Part shown: piece after piece, positions 52,056 through 60,837 of the stretch
Layout: each line of letters starts with the position of its first letter
Numbering within the stretch: the first letter of the stretch is position 1
From: Rasiella rasia
GTDB lineage: Bacteria; Bacteroidota; Bacteroidia; Flavobacteriales; Flavobacteriaceae
DNA length: 64,000 nucleotides
Direction of reading: 5' to 3'
Assembly (NCBI RefSeq): GCF_011044175.1
Contig: NZ_CP049057.1
Span: forward strand, 1,751,501 to 1,815,500
The notes under the pieces: model-generated
What the model was told of the DNA's origin: nothing
Database searches by the model: none
What the model saw: only the letters and a program-made list of their open reading frames with translations
Program-made: the position numbers and the translations under genes

Positions 52056-53597
52056 GTGAACTACGAATTATTTATTAGATCCAGTTCACAAGTCGTTGAT
52101 TTTGCCCTTTTAAAAGATGGAAAACTACTCGAATTACACAAAGAAGAAGACAACAACAAATTTTCTGTTGGCGACGTGTTTATCGCCAAGATTCGGAAAA
52201 CTGTTCCCGGTCTTAACGCAGCCTTCGTTAATGTAGGCTACGAAAAAGACGGCTTCTTGCACTATCACGACCTCGGTCCTAAAGTGCTCTCTTTACTGAA
52301 ATTCGTAAAACGTGTAAGCACAGGTAAATTTAAAGATTATACTTTAAAGGATTTCCCATTTGAAAAAGAGATTGATAAAAACGGGGGTATTAATAATGCC
52401 CTTAAAAACAATCAATCTACTCTGGTACAAATTGTAAAAGAACCCATATCCACCAAAGGACCACGAATTAGCAGCGAGCTTTCCATAGCAGGCCGCTATA
52501 TTGTATTGGTTCCGTTTTCAGACCGTATTTCTGTTTCCTCAAAAATAGAATCACGAGAAGAAAAAGAAAGGCTAAAACGCTTAATTATGAGCATACGCCC
52601 TAAAGGATTTGGAGTTATTATACGTACCGTAGCAGAGGGCAAAAAAGTAGCAGAACTGGATAAAGATTTACAAAATCTCGTGGATCGCTGGACAGCGATG
52701 TGCAAAAAGCTACAAGGGGCGCACCACCCAAGTAAGGTGCTAAGTGAATTAGATAGAGGAGCCTCTATTATTAGAGATGTCTTTAACGACAACTTTACCA
52801 ATATTTATATTGATGACGAAACCCTCTATTTACAAATTAAAGATTACGTGCAAGAAATTGCACCCGATAAAGAAGGCATTGTAAAATTATACGACTCAAA
52901 AGTACCGATGTACGAAAAGTTTGGTATTGAGCGACAAATTAAAACCTCTTTCGGAAAAACAGTATCCAGCAGCAAAGGAACCTATTTGGTTATTGAACAT
53001 ACAGAAGCCATGCACGTTATAGACGTAAACAGTGGTAACCGTAGTAATAAAAGTACAAGCCAAGAAGGAACAGCGCTAGAAGTAAACCTAATTGCAGCTA
53101 CCGAGGTAGCTAGGCAGTTACGATTACGGGATATGGGCGGAATTATTGTGATTGATTTTATTGACATGGCGAAAGCCGAAAATAGAAAAAAACTCTACAA
53201 CCACCTTCGAGATGAAATGAAGGAAGATAGAGCAAAACACAAAATTCTACCACCTAGTAAATTTGGGTTAATACAAATCACCCGCCAACGTGTTCGTCCA
53301 GAAATGAACATTAAAACACGTGAAGAAGCTCCTGGGAGCGAATCGGGCGAGATTGAAGCACCCATTAATGTTGTGAATAAAATTAACGAGGACCTGAAAA
53401 GGCTTCTCAAAAAAGACTATAAAAAGATTACCTTAAACACGCATCCTTTTATAGCGGCCTTCTTAATAAAAGGCTTTCCATCTGTGCGAACCAAATGGTT
53501 CATGGAGCACAAAAAGTGGATAAAAATCCAACCAAGAGATGCTTACACGTATCTTGAATACCATTTTTACGATAAAAATGGAGAAGAGATTAAATAG
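52056..53597 (+). CDS. Ribonuclease E/G family protein
   Basis: 513-residue endoribonuclease without the long C-terminal degradosome region of RNase E, so RNase G-like. It shows the S1 domain region (VGDVFIAKIRKTVPGLNAAFVNVGYEKDGFLHY, about residues 37-69), the DNase I-like catalytic segment HVIDVNSGN and GGIIVIDFIDM (about residues 320-370, metal-binding Asp pair) and KFGLIQITRQRVRP. The start is GTG 52056 (NYELFIRSS follows), because an upstream TTG at 52014 would force translation of the palindromic repeat at 52026-52040. Confidence 0.92.
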   Translation: MNYELFIRSSSQVVDFALLKDGKLLELHKEEDNNKFSVGDVFIAKIRKTVPGLNAAFVNVGYEKDGFLHYHDLGPKVLSLLKFVKRVSTGKFKDYTLKDFPFEKEIDKNGGINNALKNNQSTLVQIVKEPISTKGPRISSELSIAGRYIVLVPFSDRISVSSKIESREEKERLKRLIMSIRPKGFGVIIRTVAEGKKVAELDKDLQNLVDRWTAMCKKLQGAHHPSKVLSELDRGASIIRDVFNDNFTNIYIDDETLYLQIKDYVQEIAPDKEGIVKLYDSKVPMYEKFGIERQIKTSFGKTVSSSKGTYLVIEHTEAMHVIDVNSGNRSNKSTSQEGTALEVNLIAATEVARQLRLRDMGGIIVIDFIDMAKAENRKKLYNHLRDEMKEDRAKHKILPPSKFGLIQITRQRVRPEMNIKTREEAPGSESGEIEAPINVVNKINEDLKRLLKKDYKKITLNTHPFIAAFLIKGFPSVRTKWFMEHKKWIKIQPRDAYTYLEYHFYDKNGEEIK

Positions 53598-53601
53598 TTT
53601 T

Positions 53602-53635
53602 AAAACCCCTTTCGTTTTCGGAAGGGGTTTTTTTA
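53602..53635 (+). terminator. Intrinsic terminator after the RNase gene
   Basis: AACCCCTTTCG and CGGAAGGGGTT pair around loop TTTT with one wobble, followed by seven T. It lies immediately after the stop at 53597. Confidence 0.9.
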
Positions 53636-53637
53636 TG

Positions 53638-53705
53638 GCGTTACCCCTCGTGTCTCAGGGTCGGGCTTTCGCTGGTACACGGTACCTTAGCTCTATCCCT
53701 AACGC
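53638..53705. repeat. Putative dispersed structured repeat (68 bp)
   Basis: Ends GCGTTA (53638-53643) and TAACGC (53700-53705) are complementary, and inside lies the palindromic GGTACACGGTACC (about 53674-53686). The stretch GGGTCGGGCTTTCGC resembles a repeat widely seen between genes in Flavobacteriaceae. It follows the RNase terminator. The gap to recX (53598-53873) holds nothing else I can identify. Confidence 0.5.
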
Positions 53706-53873
53706 ATCTATAATAAGAACCTAACTAGCTAATTAATAAGCACCTTGCCCGACGAACCCCTTTGACGGGTACAGCTACAAAATCACAAATTATTTTCTTA
53801 CAACACTAAGCTATCATGATTTGGCAAAAAATGTGATTTCTCCTATCGACGAAATGACTAATTTTATAAAACG

Positions 53874-54365
53874 ATGCACCCAACTCAAAAAACCTACACC
53901 GTAGAAGAAGCAAAACGACATTTAGAACGCTATTGCGCGTATCAAGAACGCTGCCATAAAGAAGTTCAGAAGAAACTTCGAGATATGCGTATGATTCCAG
54001 AGGCTATAGACCTTATTATTCACCATCTACTACAACACAATTTTTTAAACGAAACACGCTTCGCACAGGCCTTTGCGCGTGGTAAGTTTAAAACCAAAAA
54101 GTGGGGCAAACAACGCATTGTTCGCGAATTGAAGTTTAGAGAAATTTCAAAATACAATATCACTTTAGCATTAAAGGAAATTTCCGAAGAAGCCTACCTA
54201 AAAACCTTTCATGAACTTGCCGAAAAACGTCTTAGACAACTAGAATTCGAAACAAATATTCAGAAAAAAAAGAAAAAACTAGCCGACTATCTTTTATATC
54301 GGGGCTGGGAGTCTAATTTGGTGTGGGAAAAAGTTCATAACACTTGTAATGACAAACCATTGTAA
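53874..54365 (+). CDS. recX: RecX family regulator of RecA
   Basis: 163 residues, all-helical RecX repeats: TVEEAKRHLERYCAYQERCHKEVQKKL, IIHHLLQHNFLNETRFAQAFARGKF (about residues 48-72), WGKQRIVRELKFREIS and a C-terminal DYLLYRGWESNLVWEKV. It inhibits or tunes RecA. recA is not beside it. It converges with the T9SS gene 4 bp downstream. Confidence 0.9.
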   Translation: MHPTQKTYTVEEAKRHLERYCAYQERCHKEVQKKLRDMRMIPEAIDLIIHHLLQHNFLNETRFAQAFARGKFKTKKWGKQRIVRELKFREISKYNITLALKEISEEAYLKTFHELAEKRLRQLEFETNIQKKKKKLADYLLYRGWESNLVWEKVHNTCNDKPL

Positions 54366-54369
54366 CATA

Positions 54370-55806
54370 TCACTCAAGGATAAACTTAACCTGAATTATT
54401 TGTGAATTAGTGACAATTTGTGCAAAATACAAACCTTTAGCCATACCACTCAAATCTAAAGTTTCACTATGCTCTTTCTTTAGGATACTGTTAGATTTCA
54501 CTATTTGACCATTGGTGTTAAAAATAGTATAGGATAACATAGGGCTATCTAAACTTTCTAAGGTAACAATCCCCGAAGAAGGATTTGGATGTAAAATAAT
54601 ATTCATTGAATTGTCTTGTACTTCTGCAATCCCCAACGTAGGGTCGGCAAATGCCTCAACCAAACCACCTGATGGTCCAGATGGGGATGAACCTACCACA
54701 ATACCGCCCGAATCATCTATAGCTATGTCTTGTATTCCAACCAACCCAGTGAACGTTTCACTAATTTGCAACCACTCAGTACCATCAAATTGTAACGTTC
54801 TCAAAAAGGGTTCAGACGGCAGACCAATAAGCACAATATCACCTGCTCCATTAAGTGCAGAGGTACGCAAGTTGGCGGCTGCTGGTTTAAAAATTGAATT
54901 ACCAACTTGTTGCCAATTGCCGCCATTATTTTGGTATATATCAATTCTATTGGTTGCTCCTGAAAATGCGGCAACAACAGAAATTCTATCTCCCACACTA
55001 TTTATTGATACATGAGATCCCAATCTGTCATTAGTATTGTTTCCTACTATATCTCCCCCTACCTGAACCCAGGACGATCCGTTAAAGGCATATACCCTAG
55101 CTAAACCCGCATCAACTCCGTTCGCATCATTCCCTAATGCCCCGGTTACAAAGGTGAGCCCATCATTTGATAAAGCTACTTCTAAACCAAATGCATCTTC
55201 ATCTTCGTCTCCATAGATAGAGGTACCTAATACCTGCCAGTCATTATTTTCAAACCTATACAATGTAACAGCACCCAATTCATCTCCTGCATTTCTTCCC
55301 GATGAACCTATGGCCAAAATAGACCCATCTTCATTAAGGCTTAAATTAAACACACTATCTATTGGGTCATTGTTTTGTATTGAAGTACCTTTCTGAACCC
55401 ATTCGTCATTTACCAATTCGAAAACTCTTGTAGAATTAAAAGGTTGTTCAGCGCCACCAGCTCCAGCAATTACCTGACCATTTTTACTTATTGCTACTTC
55501 AATTCCAAAAAGATTTGCCGTGTCACCGCCATCAATATCACTTCCAAGTTGTTCCCACATATCGTTCAGAAATTGATACACCTGAATTTTCCCGGCATTA
55601 AATTGTGGATCACTCCCTACTCCAAAATCTGGACTATTTGCAACGCCAAGTACCAACGTCTTTCCATCTGCACTTAGTTCTATATCACTCCCAAATCGAT
55701 CTCCTTCATTATCTCCTATTAATGTCTGACCATATTGCTGCAGTTGTCCATACCCTGCAGTTATTCCACTCAATAAAAATATCAGTACTCTAATTATATT
55801 TTTCAT
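54370..55806 (-). CDS. T9SS-sorted secreted protein with FG-GAP/beta-propeller-like repeats
   Basis: 478 residues. Signal peptide (cut near TAGYGQ), then repeated units of about 50 residues (GDRFGSDIELSADGKTLVLG; DTANLFGIEVAISKNGQV; DEDAFGLEVALSNDGLTFVTG; NDRLGSHVSINSVGDRISV), which resemble FG-GAP or propeller blades. The C-terminal sorting domain is IILHPNPSSGIVTLESL to IIQVKFILE. It is an exported surface or secreted protein; the ligand is unknown. Confidence 0.85.
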   Translation of the reverse strand: MKNIIRVLIFLLSGITAGYGQLQQYGQTLIGDNEGDRFGSDIELSADGKTLVLGVANSPDFGVGSDPQFNAGKIQVYQFLNDMWEQLGSDIDGGDTANLFGIEVAISKNGQVIAGAGGAEQPFNSTRVFELVNDEWVQKGTSIQNNDPIDSVFNLSLNEDGSILAIGSSGRNAGDELGAVTLYRFENNDWQVLGTSIYGDEDEDAFGLEVALSNDGLTFVTGALGNDANGVDAGLARVYAFNGSSWVQVGGDIVGNNTNDRLGSHVSINSVGDRISVVAAFSGATNRIDIYQNNGGNWQQVGNSIFKPAAANLRTSALNGAGDIVLIGLPSEPFLRTLQFDGTEWLQISETFTGLVGIQDIAIDDSGGIVVGSSPSGPSGGLVEAFADPTLGIAEVQDNSMNIILHPNPSSGIVTLESLDSPMLSYTIFNTNGQIVKSNSILKKEHSETLDLSGMAKGLYFAQIVTNSQIIQVKFILE

Positions 55807-55844
55807 GTTTATTATTTTAGGGCAAATCTAAATGGAGCAACGAG

Positions 55845-55873
55845 CAAAAAAAATACCCTTTGGAGGGTATTTA
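55845..55873 (-). terminator. Terminator of the biotin operon
   Basis: AAATACCC and GGGTATTT form an 8-bp stem, with a T-run on the minus strand (eight T). It lies about 130 bp past the cupin gene, the last gene of the operon. Confidence 0.8.
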
Positions 55874-56002
55874 ACGGGATTTAAAATAAATGGAGTTTTG
55901 TTACAAAGGATTTTTCGATAGAAAACTGTAGCGTATCTGTTGCACCATGATTGGGCAAACTATTTGACTTCAGAAAAAGGTAAATTCAGTGATTAGTAAA
56001 AA

Positions 56003-56866
56003 CTACGTAACTCCCAATTTTTCATGTGTCTTCGTTATTGCCTTTTCATTCTTCTTATCAATCCATTTTTGGCCTTGCAAACGACGCATTAAATTGTCGT
56101 AATGACGCATAATTGCAATGTTGTAAATGGCTTTCCCCAAATTTTTTGGGTTTCGCGCAATGGCTCGTAAGCTCATAGAAAACCCTGGAGTGATATAGCG
56201 CATATAGTGCCAATACCCTTCAGGCATATACAAGACTTCGCCATGATTTAAATTTCCTCTAAACCCGTTTGCCTTTTTTAATGCCGGCCATTTGTCATAA
56301 TCTGGATGGTTAAAATCGATGTCTTCTCGAACAATTAACGAATGTGGTATTTTATAGAGATAGTCATTCTGACTTTGGTCAAATAAAATCACTTCCTTCT
56401 TTCCATGGAAGTGAAAATGGAAAATATTGGCCAAATCGATATCGTAATGCATAAAAGTATAGCTGTCTTCCCCACCAAAGAAGAGCATAGGCAATCCTTT
56501 CATAAGTTTAATGCCAAAATCGGGGTACTCATAATCTTTTTGTAATGCTGGAACTTCTTTTAAGATATTCCACAGAAAAATTCGATAGCGCGTTGGTTCT
56601 TTTTTAAGAAGAGCAATATAATCGCGCATTTTCATTTTAGCATGCGCCTGATTAAATCCTTCGTCATGCCTAACGGGGCGATCATCGTAGAGTGGCACAG
56701 TAATATCTCCTGCAACCTCGGCCATATACGTCAAATTCCACTTTTGAACTGCAGGCCAATCGTCTACAAAATGTTCAATAATCACAGGTTTCTGAGGCTT
56801 TAAGTAGTGCTTCTTAAAGTCTTCTTTTGTGATGGAAGATACTCGGTCTATTTCTTTTAACTGCAT
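56003..56866 (-). CDS. Cupin-like JmjC-type oxygenase candidate
   Basis: 287 residues of the cupin_8/JmjC type. The iron-binding His and Asp are in FMHYDIDLANIF (about residues 139-150) and the second His in GYWHYMRY (about residue 217), the HxD...H set of Fe(II)/2-oxoglutarate hydroxylases. IIEHFVDDWPAVQKW near the start is also typical. The substrate is unknown. It is last gene of the biotin operon (55 bp after bioB), so it may be co-expressed by position only. Confidence 0.78.
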   Translation of the reverse strand: MQLKEIDRVSSITKEDFKKHYLKPQKPVIIEHFVDDWPAVQKWNLTYMAEVAGDITVPLYDDRPVRHDEGFNQAHAKMKMRDYIALLKKEPTRYRIFLWNILKEVPALQKDYEYPDFGIKLMKGLPMLFFGGEDSYTFMHYDIDLANIFHFHFHGKKEVILFDQSQNDYLYKIPHSLIVREDIDFNHPDYDKWPALKKANGFRGNLNHGEVLYMPEGYWHYMRYITPGFSMSLRAIARNPKNLGKAIYNIAIMRHYDNLMRRLQGQKWIDKKNEKAITKTHEKLGVT

Positions 56867-56920
56867 AATGGAATAGACGAAATTACGAAACTTAGACGAA
56901 ATGATTTCTTAACAACGCGT

Positions 56921-58012
56921 TTACTTTACGGAAGCTTTTTGCTTCGCTTCTTCATTACGCTCAATAGTATGCCCAGGACGACTCCACTTTGGCTTTTCTC
57001 CCAGCGGTTGTAAAGTAGAATCTGCCGCCTCCACAGTTTCTGGTTGTGCTTTTTTTACGAAAGGCTTCATTGGCTCTAAACCTAGTAGATTAAACATCTC
57101 CATATCCTCGTTTACATCAGGATTGGGTGTAGTTAATAGTTTATCTCCAGCAAAAATAGAATTAGCTCCAGCAAAAAAGCACATGGCTTGTCCTTCACGA
57201 CTCATATCGGTTCTTCCAGCCGACAATCTAACTTGAGTTTGAGGCATGATAATTCTAGTAGTTGCAACCATTCTAATCATTTCCCAAATTGAGATAGGCT
57301 CAATTTCTTCCATTGGCGTCCCTTCTACAGCAACTAAAGCATTAATAGGCACACTTTCTGGTTGCGGACTCAAACTTGCCAAAGCCACTAGCATACCCGC
57401 GCGATCTTCAACCGCTTCGCCCATACCAATAATTCCGCCACTACAAACAGTTACATTGGTTTTTCGAACGTTTCCAATAGTATCAAGTCTGTCTTTATAG
57501 GCCCTTGTTGAAATAACATCTTTATAATAATCTTCAGAAGTATCTAAATTGTGGTTGTATGCATATAAACCTGCTTCGGCTAAACGCTGTGCCTGATTTT
57601 CGGTAATCATCCCTAACGTACAGCACACTTCCATATCAAGCTTGTTAATGGTACGCACCATCTCTAAAACCTGATCAAATTCTTCACCATCCTTTACATT
57701 TCTCCAGGCTGCGCCCATGCATACTCGTGAGCTTCCACTTGCCTTTGCACGTAATGCTTGGGCTTTTACATGAGAGACCTTCATTAAATCATTTCCCTCT
57801 ATATCTGTGTGATATCTAGCAGCTTGCGGACAGTAGCCACAATCTTCTGGACACCCTCCTGTTTTAATAGAAAGCAATGTTGAAACTTGAACCTGATTCG
57901 GATTGTGAAACTTGCGATGTACAGACGCTGCCTCGTAGAGCAACTCCATCATTGGTTTGTTATATATGTCTAAAATCTCTTGTTTTGTCCAGTTGTGTTT
58001 GATCTCACTCAT
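56921..58012 (-). CDS. bioB: Biotin synthase
   Basis: Radical SAM enzyme inserting sulfur into dethiobiotin. The cluster motif CxxxCxxC is CPEDCGYC (about residues 54-61), with the second-cluster Cys residues in SRVCMGAAW and CCTLGMI and the C-terminal substrate motif RLSAGRTDMS (about residue 262). The 363-residue length includes an extra C-terminal tail. It is in the bioFDA-ketosynthase-bioB operon. Confidence 0.97.
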   Translation of the reverse strand: MSEIKHNWTKQEILDIYNKPMMELLYEAASVHRKFHNPNQVQVSTLLSIKTGGCPEDCGYCPQAARYHTDIEGNDLMKVSHVKAQALRAKASGSSRVCMGAAWRNVKDGEEFDQVLEMVRTINKLDMEVCCTLGMITENQAQRLAEAGLYAYNHNLDTSEDYYKDVISTRAYKDRLDTIGNVRKTNVTVCSGGIIGMGEAVEDRAGMLVALASLSPQPESVPINALVAVEGTPMEEIEPISIWEMIRMVATTRIIMPQTQVRLSAGRTDMSREGQAMCFFAGANSIFAGDKLLTTPNPDVNEDMEMFNLLGLEPMKPFVKKAQPETVEAADSTLQPLGEKPKWSRPGHTIERNEEAKQKASVK

Positions 58013-58036
58013 GTATTCAAAAATAGTATTTTTTGT

Positions 58037-59194
58037 TTAGTTCAATTCTGGTTTTTGAAGAATAATACTAACAGCATTTCCTCCAAAACCAACAGCATTT
58101 ATTAGTATGGTTTTTAACTGAGGCGGCAGATGTCTAGAATTTCCGTAAAAAGGGTTTTCAACCAATTTATTATGCTGAAGCATTAACATAGCCATCTCTA
58201 CACTTAACATCCCAGAGGTGGCAAATGTATGCCCCACCAGCCATTTGTTAGATGTTAGTAATGGTAGTTGCTTTCCAAAAACCAAATCGATTGCCTTCTT
58301 CTCTGCCAAATCACCTTTTACCGTCCCTGGCGCGTGCATAACAATTGCATCTACCGTAGATAGCTCGGCATTTTCAAGTGCCTGCTGCATCGAATTTTGG
58401 AAACAATCTGCTTGTTCAGAAATTGCGCTGGGGTGCTCTAAAATTTCCGAAGCAAATCCGTAACCCGTAATAACCACTTGTGTTTTTTCTGAAACTCCCT
58501 TTTCTAAAAGTGCCACGGCGGCCCCTTCGCCTAGCACCATTGTATTCTTTTTTTTCTGAAATCGCATGCTTTCACAAGCCAGATCATTTTTTGAAGTTGT
58601 GTACAGCTTTAATGCCTTCATTTGGGCTACGGTAAATGGCGTTAATGCTGCTTCACTTCCTCCCACTAAAAACGCATCTGCCATGTCAGATTTTAGCCAA
58701 GCAATTCCGTTGAGTATAGCGTGCATTGCTGTAGAACACGTTACAGAATGTTCTATCTGCACACCAGAAACACCTAAGTCCTGTCCCACCCAAGAAGATA
58801 TATTCCCCAAGGTCGTTGTAGGCGATGTAAAAGGTGACACTTTCCCGTTCTTCTGAAAATCTTGATGAAATTTTTCAAAAAGGCTGGTAGCACCCCTAGA
58901 GGAGCCAATGTTTATTCCAACGCGCTTATTACCTAACTCTGAGGAACTAGAAACAGCCTTCCTAGCGGCCAAAAGCGCAAGTAAAACAGACCTATCAAGT
59001 CTTTTGTAGCGAACTTCATGCTGCCGAAGTATTTCTATTTCATTTTCAATTTCAGTAGTAATTTGAGACACTTTGCTACCGTCGCTATCTACAAATAGCG
59101 CGCTTCCTTTGAGGTATTGCTGCCAGATATTTTGGCTAGCAGCGCCAAGAGCAGAAACAGAGGCAATAGCCGAAATAGAAATAGGGTTTTTCAA
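58037..59194 (-). CDS. Beta-ketoacyl-ACP synthase-like enzyme in the biotin operon
   Basis: 385-residue thiolase-fold ketosynthase. The catalytic triad is complete: Cys in HSVTCSTAMHA (about residue 153), His in MHAPGTVKGD (about residue 287) and His in VGHTFATSGM (about residue 321), with MVLGEGAAVALLEKG between them. It lies between bioA and bioB with gaps of 21 and 24 bp. Because bioC and bioH are absent from the operon, it is a candidate for making the pimeloyl chain. It differs from primary FabF by context and divergence. Confidence 0.85.
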   Translation of the reverse strand: MKNPISISAIASVSALGAASQNIWQQYLKGSALFVDSDGSKVSQITTEIENEIEILRQHEVRYKRLDRSVLLALLAARKAVSSSSELGNKRVGINIGSSRGATSLFEKFHQDFQKNGKVSPFTSPTTTLGNISSWVGQDLGVSGVQIEHSVTCSTAMHAILNGIAWLKSDMADAFLVGGSEAALTPFTVAQMKALKLYTTSKNDLACESMRFQKKKNTMVLGEGAAVALLEKGVSEKTQVVITGYGFASEILEHPSAISEQADCFQNSMQQALENAELSTVDAIVMHAPGTVKGDLAEKKAIDLVFGKQLPLLTSNKWLVGHTFATSGMLSVEMAMLMLQHNKLVENPFYGNSRHLPPQLKTILINAVGFGGNAVSIILQKPELN

Positions 59195-59215
59195 CGCAAA
59201 GAAGTTTCGACAAAT

Positions 59216-60481
59216 TTACATTAATAACAAAGCCTCTTCAATACTATCGTAGATTTTCTGAAGTTGTTTTGCCGAAATAATATAGGGTGGTAGCACGTAA
59301 ATTGTATTCCCCAAAGGCCTTAAAACAATACCTTGAGAGATAAAGTGCTGATACAGTGTATCGCGCAATTTACCATAACGCTCCATTTCAACTTCTAGGT
59401 CGATTGCCAAAACCACTCCTATGCAACGCGCGGCTTTCACCTTGAGATGATTGCTAATTTTTTCTACAAAAACTTCATGCGACTTTGCAATACTGTTTCG
59501 TTGCGTTAAGATTTCAGAAGCGTTTAGGAGGGCCAATCCTTCGAGAGCAGCCGCACAGCCTAACGGGTGCGCACTAAAAGTGTGAGCGTGAAAAAAACCT
59601 TTGTGTATTTCGTCATTAAGAAATCTATTAAAAACAGCTTGACTACAACTTGTAATACTTAGCGGAAACATCCCTGCTGTGAGCGCTTTCCCCAAGCACA
59701 TTATATCGGGGTTTTGGGTAAGGTAGTCACTTGCAAAGTTTTTTCCTGTTTTACCAAAACCTGTCATAATTTCATCTGCAATGCATAAAATATCGGCTGT
59801 TTGGCATCTGGTAATTAACGCATCTAAACCTTTAGCTGAGTGAAATTTCATGCCAGCCGCGCCTTGCACCAGAGGTTCAAATATAAAAGCTGCACAAGAG
59901 TTTTCGGCAATCGCAATTTCTAACTTTTCAAGTACTTCTGCTAGATTATGTTTTTGTGGTGTAGGAATTCGTATTACGTTTAGCAAGAAATCTTCAAAGG
60001 GTGCGTTGTAAGAAGCGAGCCCAGAAGCACTCATAGCGCCAAAGGTATCACCATGAAAACCGTCTTCGAACGCAATTAGGGTATCGCGTTTCTCGCCAGC
60101 GTTGCTGTGATATTGTAACGCCATTTTAATGGCAGCTTCTACTGCTGTGGACCCATTATCATTAAAAAATATCTTTTGCTGGTTAGTAGGTAAAATACGA
60201 ATTAAGGATTCTGAAAGCGCTACCGCAGGTTTGTGTGTGAATCCGCTAAACATTACAAAATCGAGCGTATTCATTTGTTTTGTGATTGCCGCTTTAATTT
60301 TTGGATGACCATGACCATACATGCTCGTATACCACGAAGCGATTCCGTCTATGTACTCATTACCATCTTCATCCCAAATTGAGGCTCCTTCAGCCTTTAC
60401 AATGGCAATAAGTTCTTTCGCGGTTTTGTGTTGTGTAAGCGGGTGCCAAATGTGTTTTTTATCTCTTTCTGAAAGATTCAT
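59216..60481 (-). CDS. bioA: Adenosylmethionine-8-amino-7-oxononanoate aminotransferase
   Basis: PLP enzyme of biotin synthesis using SAM as amino donor. Motifs: DKKHIWHPLTQHKTAK at the N-terminus, DGIASWYTSMYGHGHP, ADEIMTGFGKTG (about residue 243, PLP Asp) and the PLP Lys in MCLGKALTAGMFPLS (about residue 271). The start is taken at MNLSERDKKHI (60481), because the alternative ATG at 60493 lies inside the hairpin repeat at 60488-60513. Confidence 0.95.
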   Translation of the reverse strand: MNLSERDKKHIWHPLTQHKTAKELIAIVKAEGASIWDEDGNEYIDGIASWYTSMYGHGHPKIKAAITKQMNTLDFVMFSGFTHKPAVALSESLIRILPTNQQKIFFNDNGSTAVEAAIKMALQYHSNAGEKRDTLIAFEDGFHGDTFGAMSASGLASYNAPFEDFLLNVIRIPTPQKHNLAEVLEKLEIAIAENSCAAFIFEPLVQGAAGMKFHSAKGLDALITRCQTADILCIADEIMTGFGKTGKNFASDYLTQNPDIMCLGKALTAGMFPLSITSCSQAVFNRFLNDEIHKGFFHAHTFSAHPLGCAAALEGLALLNASEILTQRNSIAKSHEVFVEKISNHLKVKAARCIGVVLAIDLEVEMERYGKLRDTLYQHFISQGIVLRPLGNTIYVLPPYIISAKQLQKIYDSIEEALLLM

Positions 60482-60487
60482 ATTATA

Positions 60488-60513
60488 CGTCATGCTGAAC
60501 TTGTTTCAGCATC
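60488..60513 (+). repeat. Left 26-bp hairpin repeat flanking the GIY-YIG pseudogene
   Basis: CGTC followed by stem ATGCTGAA (60492-60499), loop CTTGT and stem TTCAGCAT (60505-60512). It is the inverted counterpart of 60812-60837, matching it at 22 of 26 positions. It ends next to the bioA start. Confidence 0.85.
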
Positions 60514-60521
60514 TCATTAAG

Positions 60522-60803
60522 TTAGACTATTTTTAAGGTCTTAAGCGTCGGGGTTGTGGTTTTAATAAGATTCAATTTCCATTCTTTATGCCAATTTTAT
60601 AATTGTTTTTCACGAGAAGTAGCCTATTCAATTAAAGCAAATTCTTCAAAACAGATTATGTCCGCTAGGTTATATTTCTTCGTAAATTTTGACCCCACAC
60701 CATTAATATGGTCGACAACTCTTTTTTGTAAGTTAGACATAACTACAATGTAGAATATACTCCTATAGGCATTGGTCATTATGTAAACGTAACTTTTTCT
60801 CAT
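60522..60803 (-). pseudogene. Decayed GIY-YIG endonuclease gene
   Basis: The minus strand reads a GIY-YIG-family frame from ATG 60803 (MRKSYVYIMTN), with KRVVDHINGVGSKFTKKYNL and FEEFALIE, then TAG (60626-60624). After it the same frame continues with recognisable family sequence (TSREKQL, then TAA at 60599-60597, then NWHKEWKLNLIK) to TAA at 60524-60522. The second catalytic motif reads YIV instead of YIG. Two in-frame stops and the mutated Gly show loss of function; the catalytic Glu lies beyond the first stop. Full-length relatives are about 90 residues, as here. Confidence 0.85.
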
Positions 60804-60811
60804 TAGAATGG

Positions 60812-60837
60812 GACCCTGAAACAAGTTCAGGGTGACG
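60812..60837 (-). repeat. Right 26-bp hairpin repeat flanking the GIY-YIG pseudogene
   Basis: Plus strand GACCCTGAA, ACAAG, TTCAGGGTGACG: stem ACCCTGAA (60813-60820) with TTCAGGGT (60826-60833). In reverse it matches the left repeat except at two stem pairs that change together. It supplies the last codons and stop of bioD (Thr-Ser-Pro-stop). Confidence 0.85.

Larger units (their letters stand above)
60488..60837. mobile_element. Small inverted-repeat element carrying a GIY-YIG pseudogene
   Basis: A 350-bp unit: 26-bp hairpin repeat, GIY-YIG frame, inverted 26-bp hairpin repeat, inserted between bioD and bioA in the biotin operon. No target-site duplication can be read with confidence. The architecture resembles REP-type elements mobilised by a small nuclease, but that is inference. 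Confidence 0.5.

Noticed and set aside
60624-60803. Intact short GIY-YIG protein
   Set aside because: Family sequence continues past the stop in the same frame with a second stop, and the YIG motif is altered, so this is a pseudogene rather than a short functional gene.
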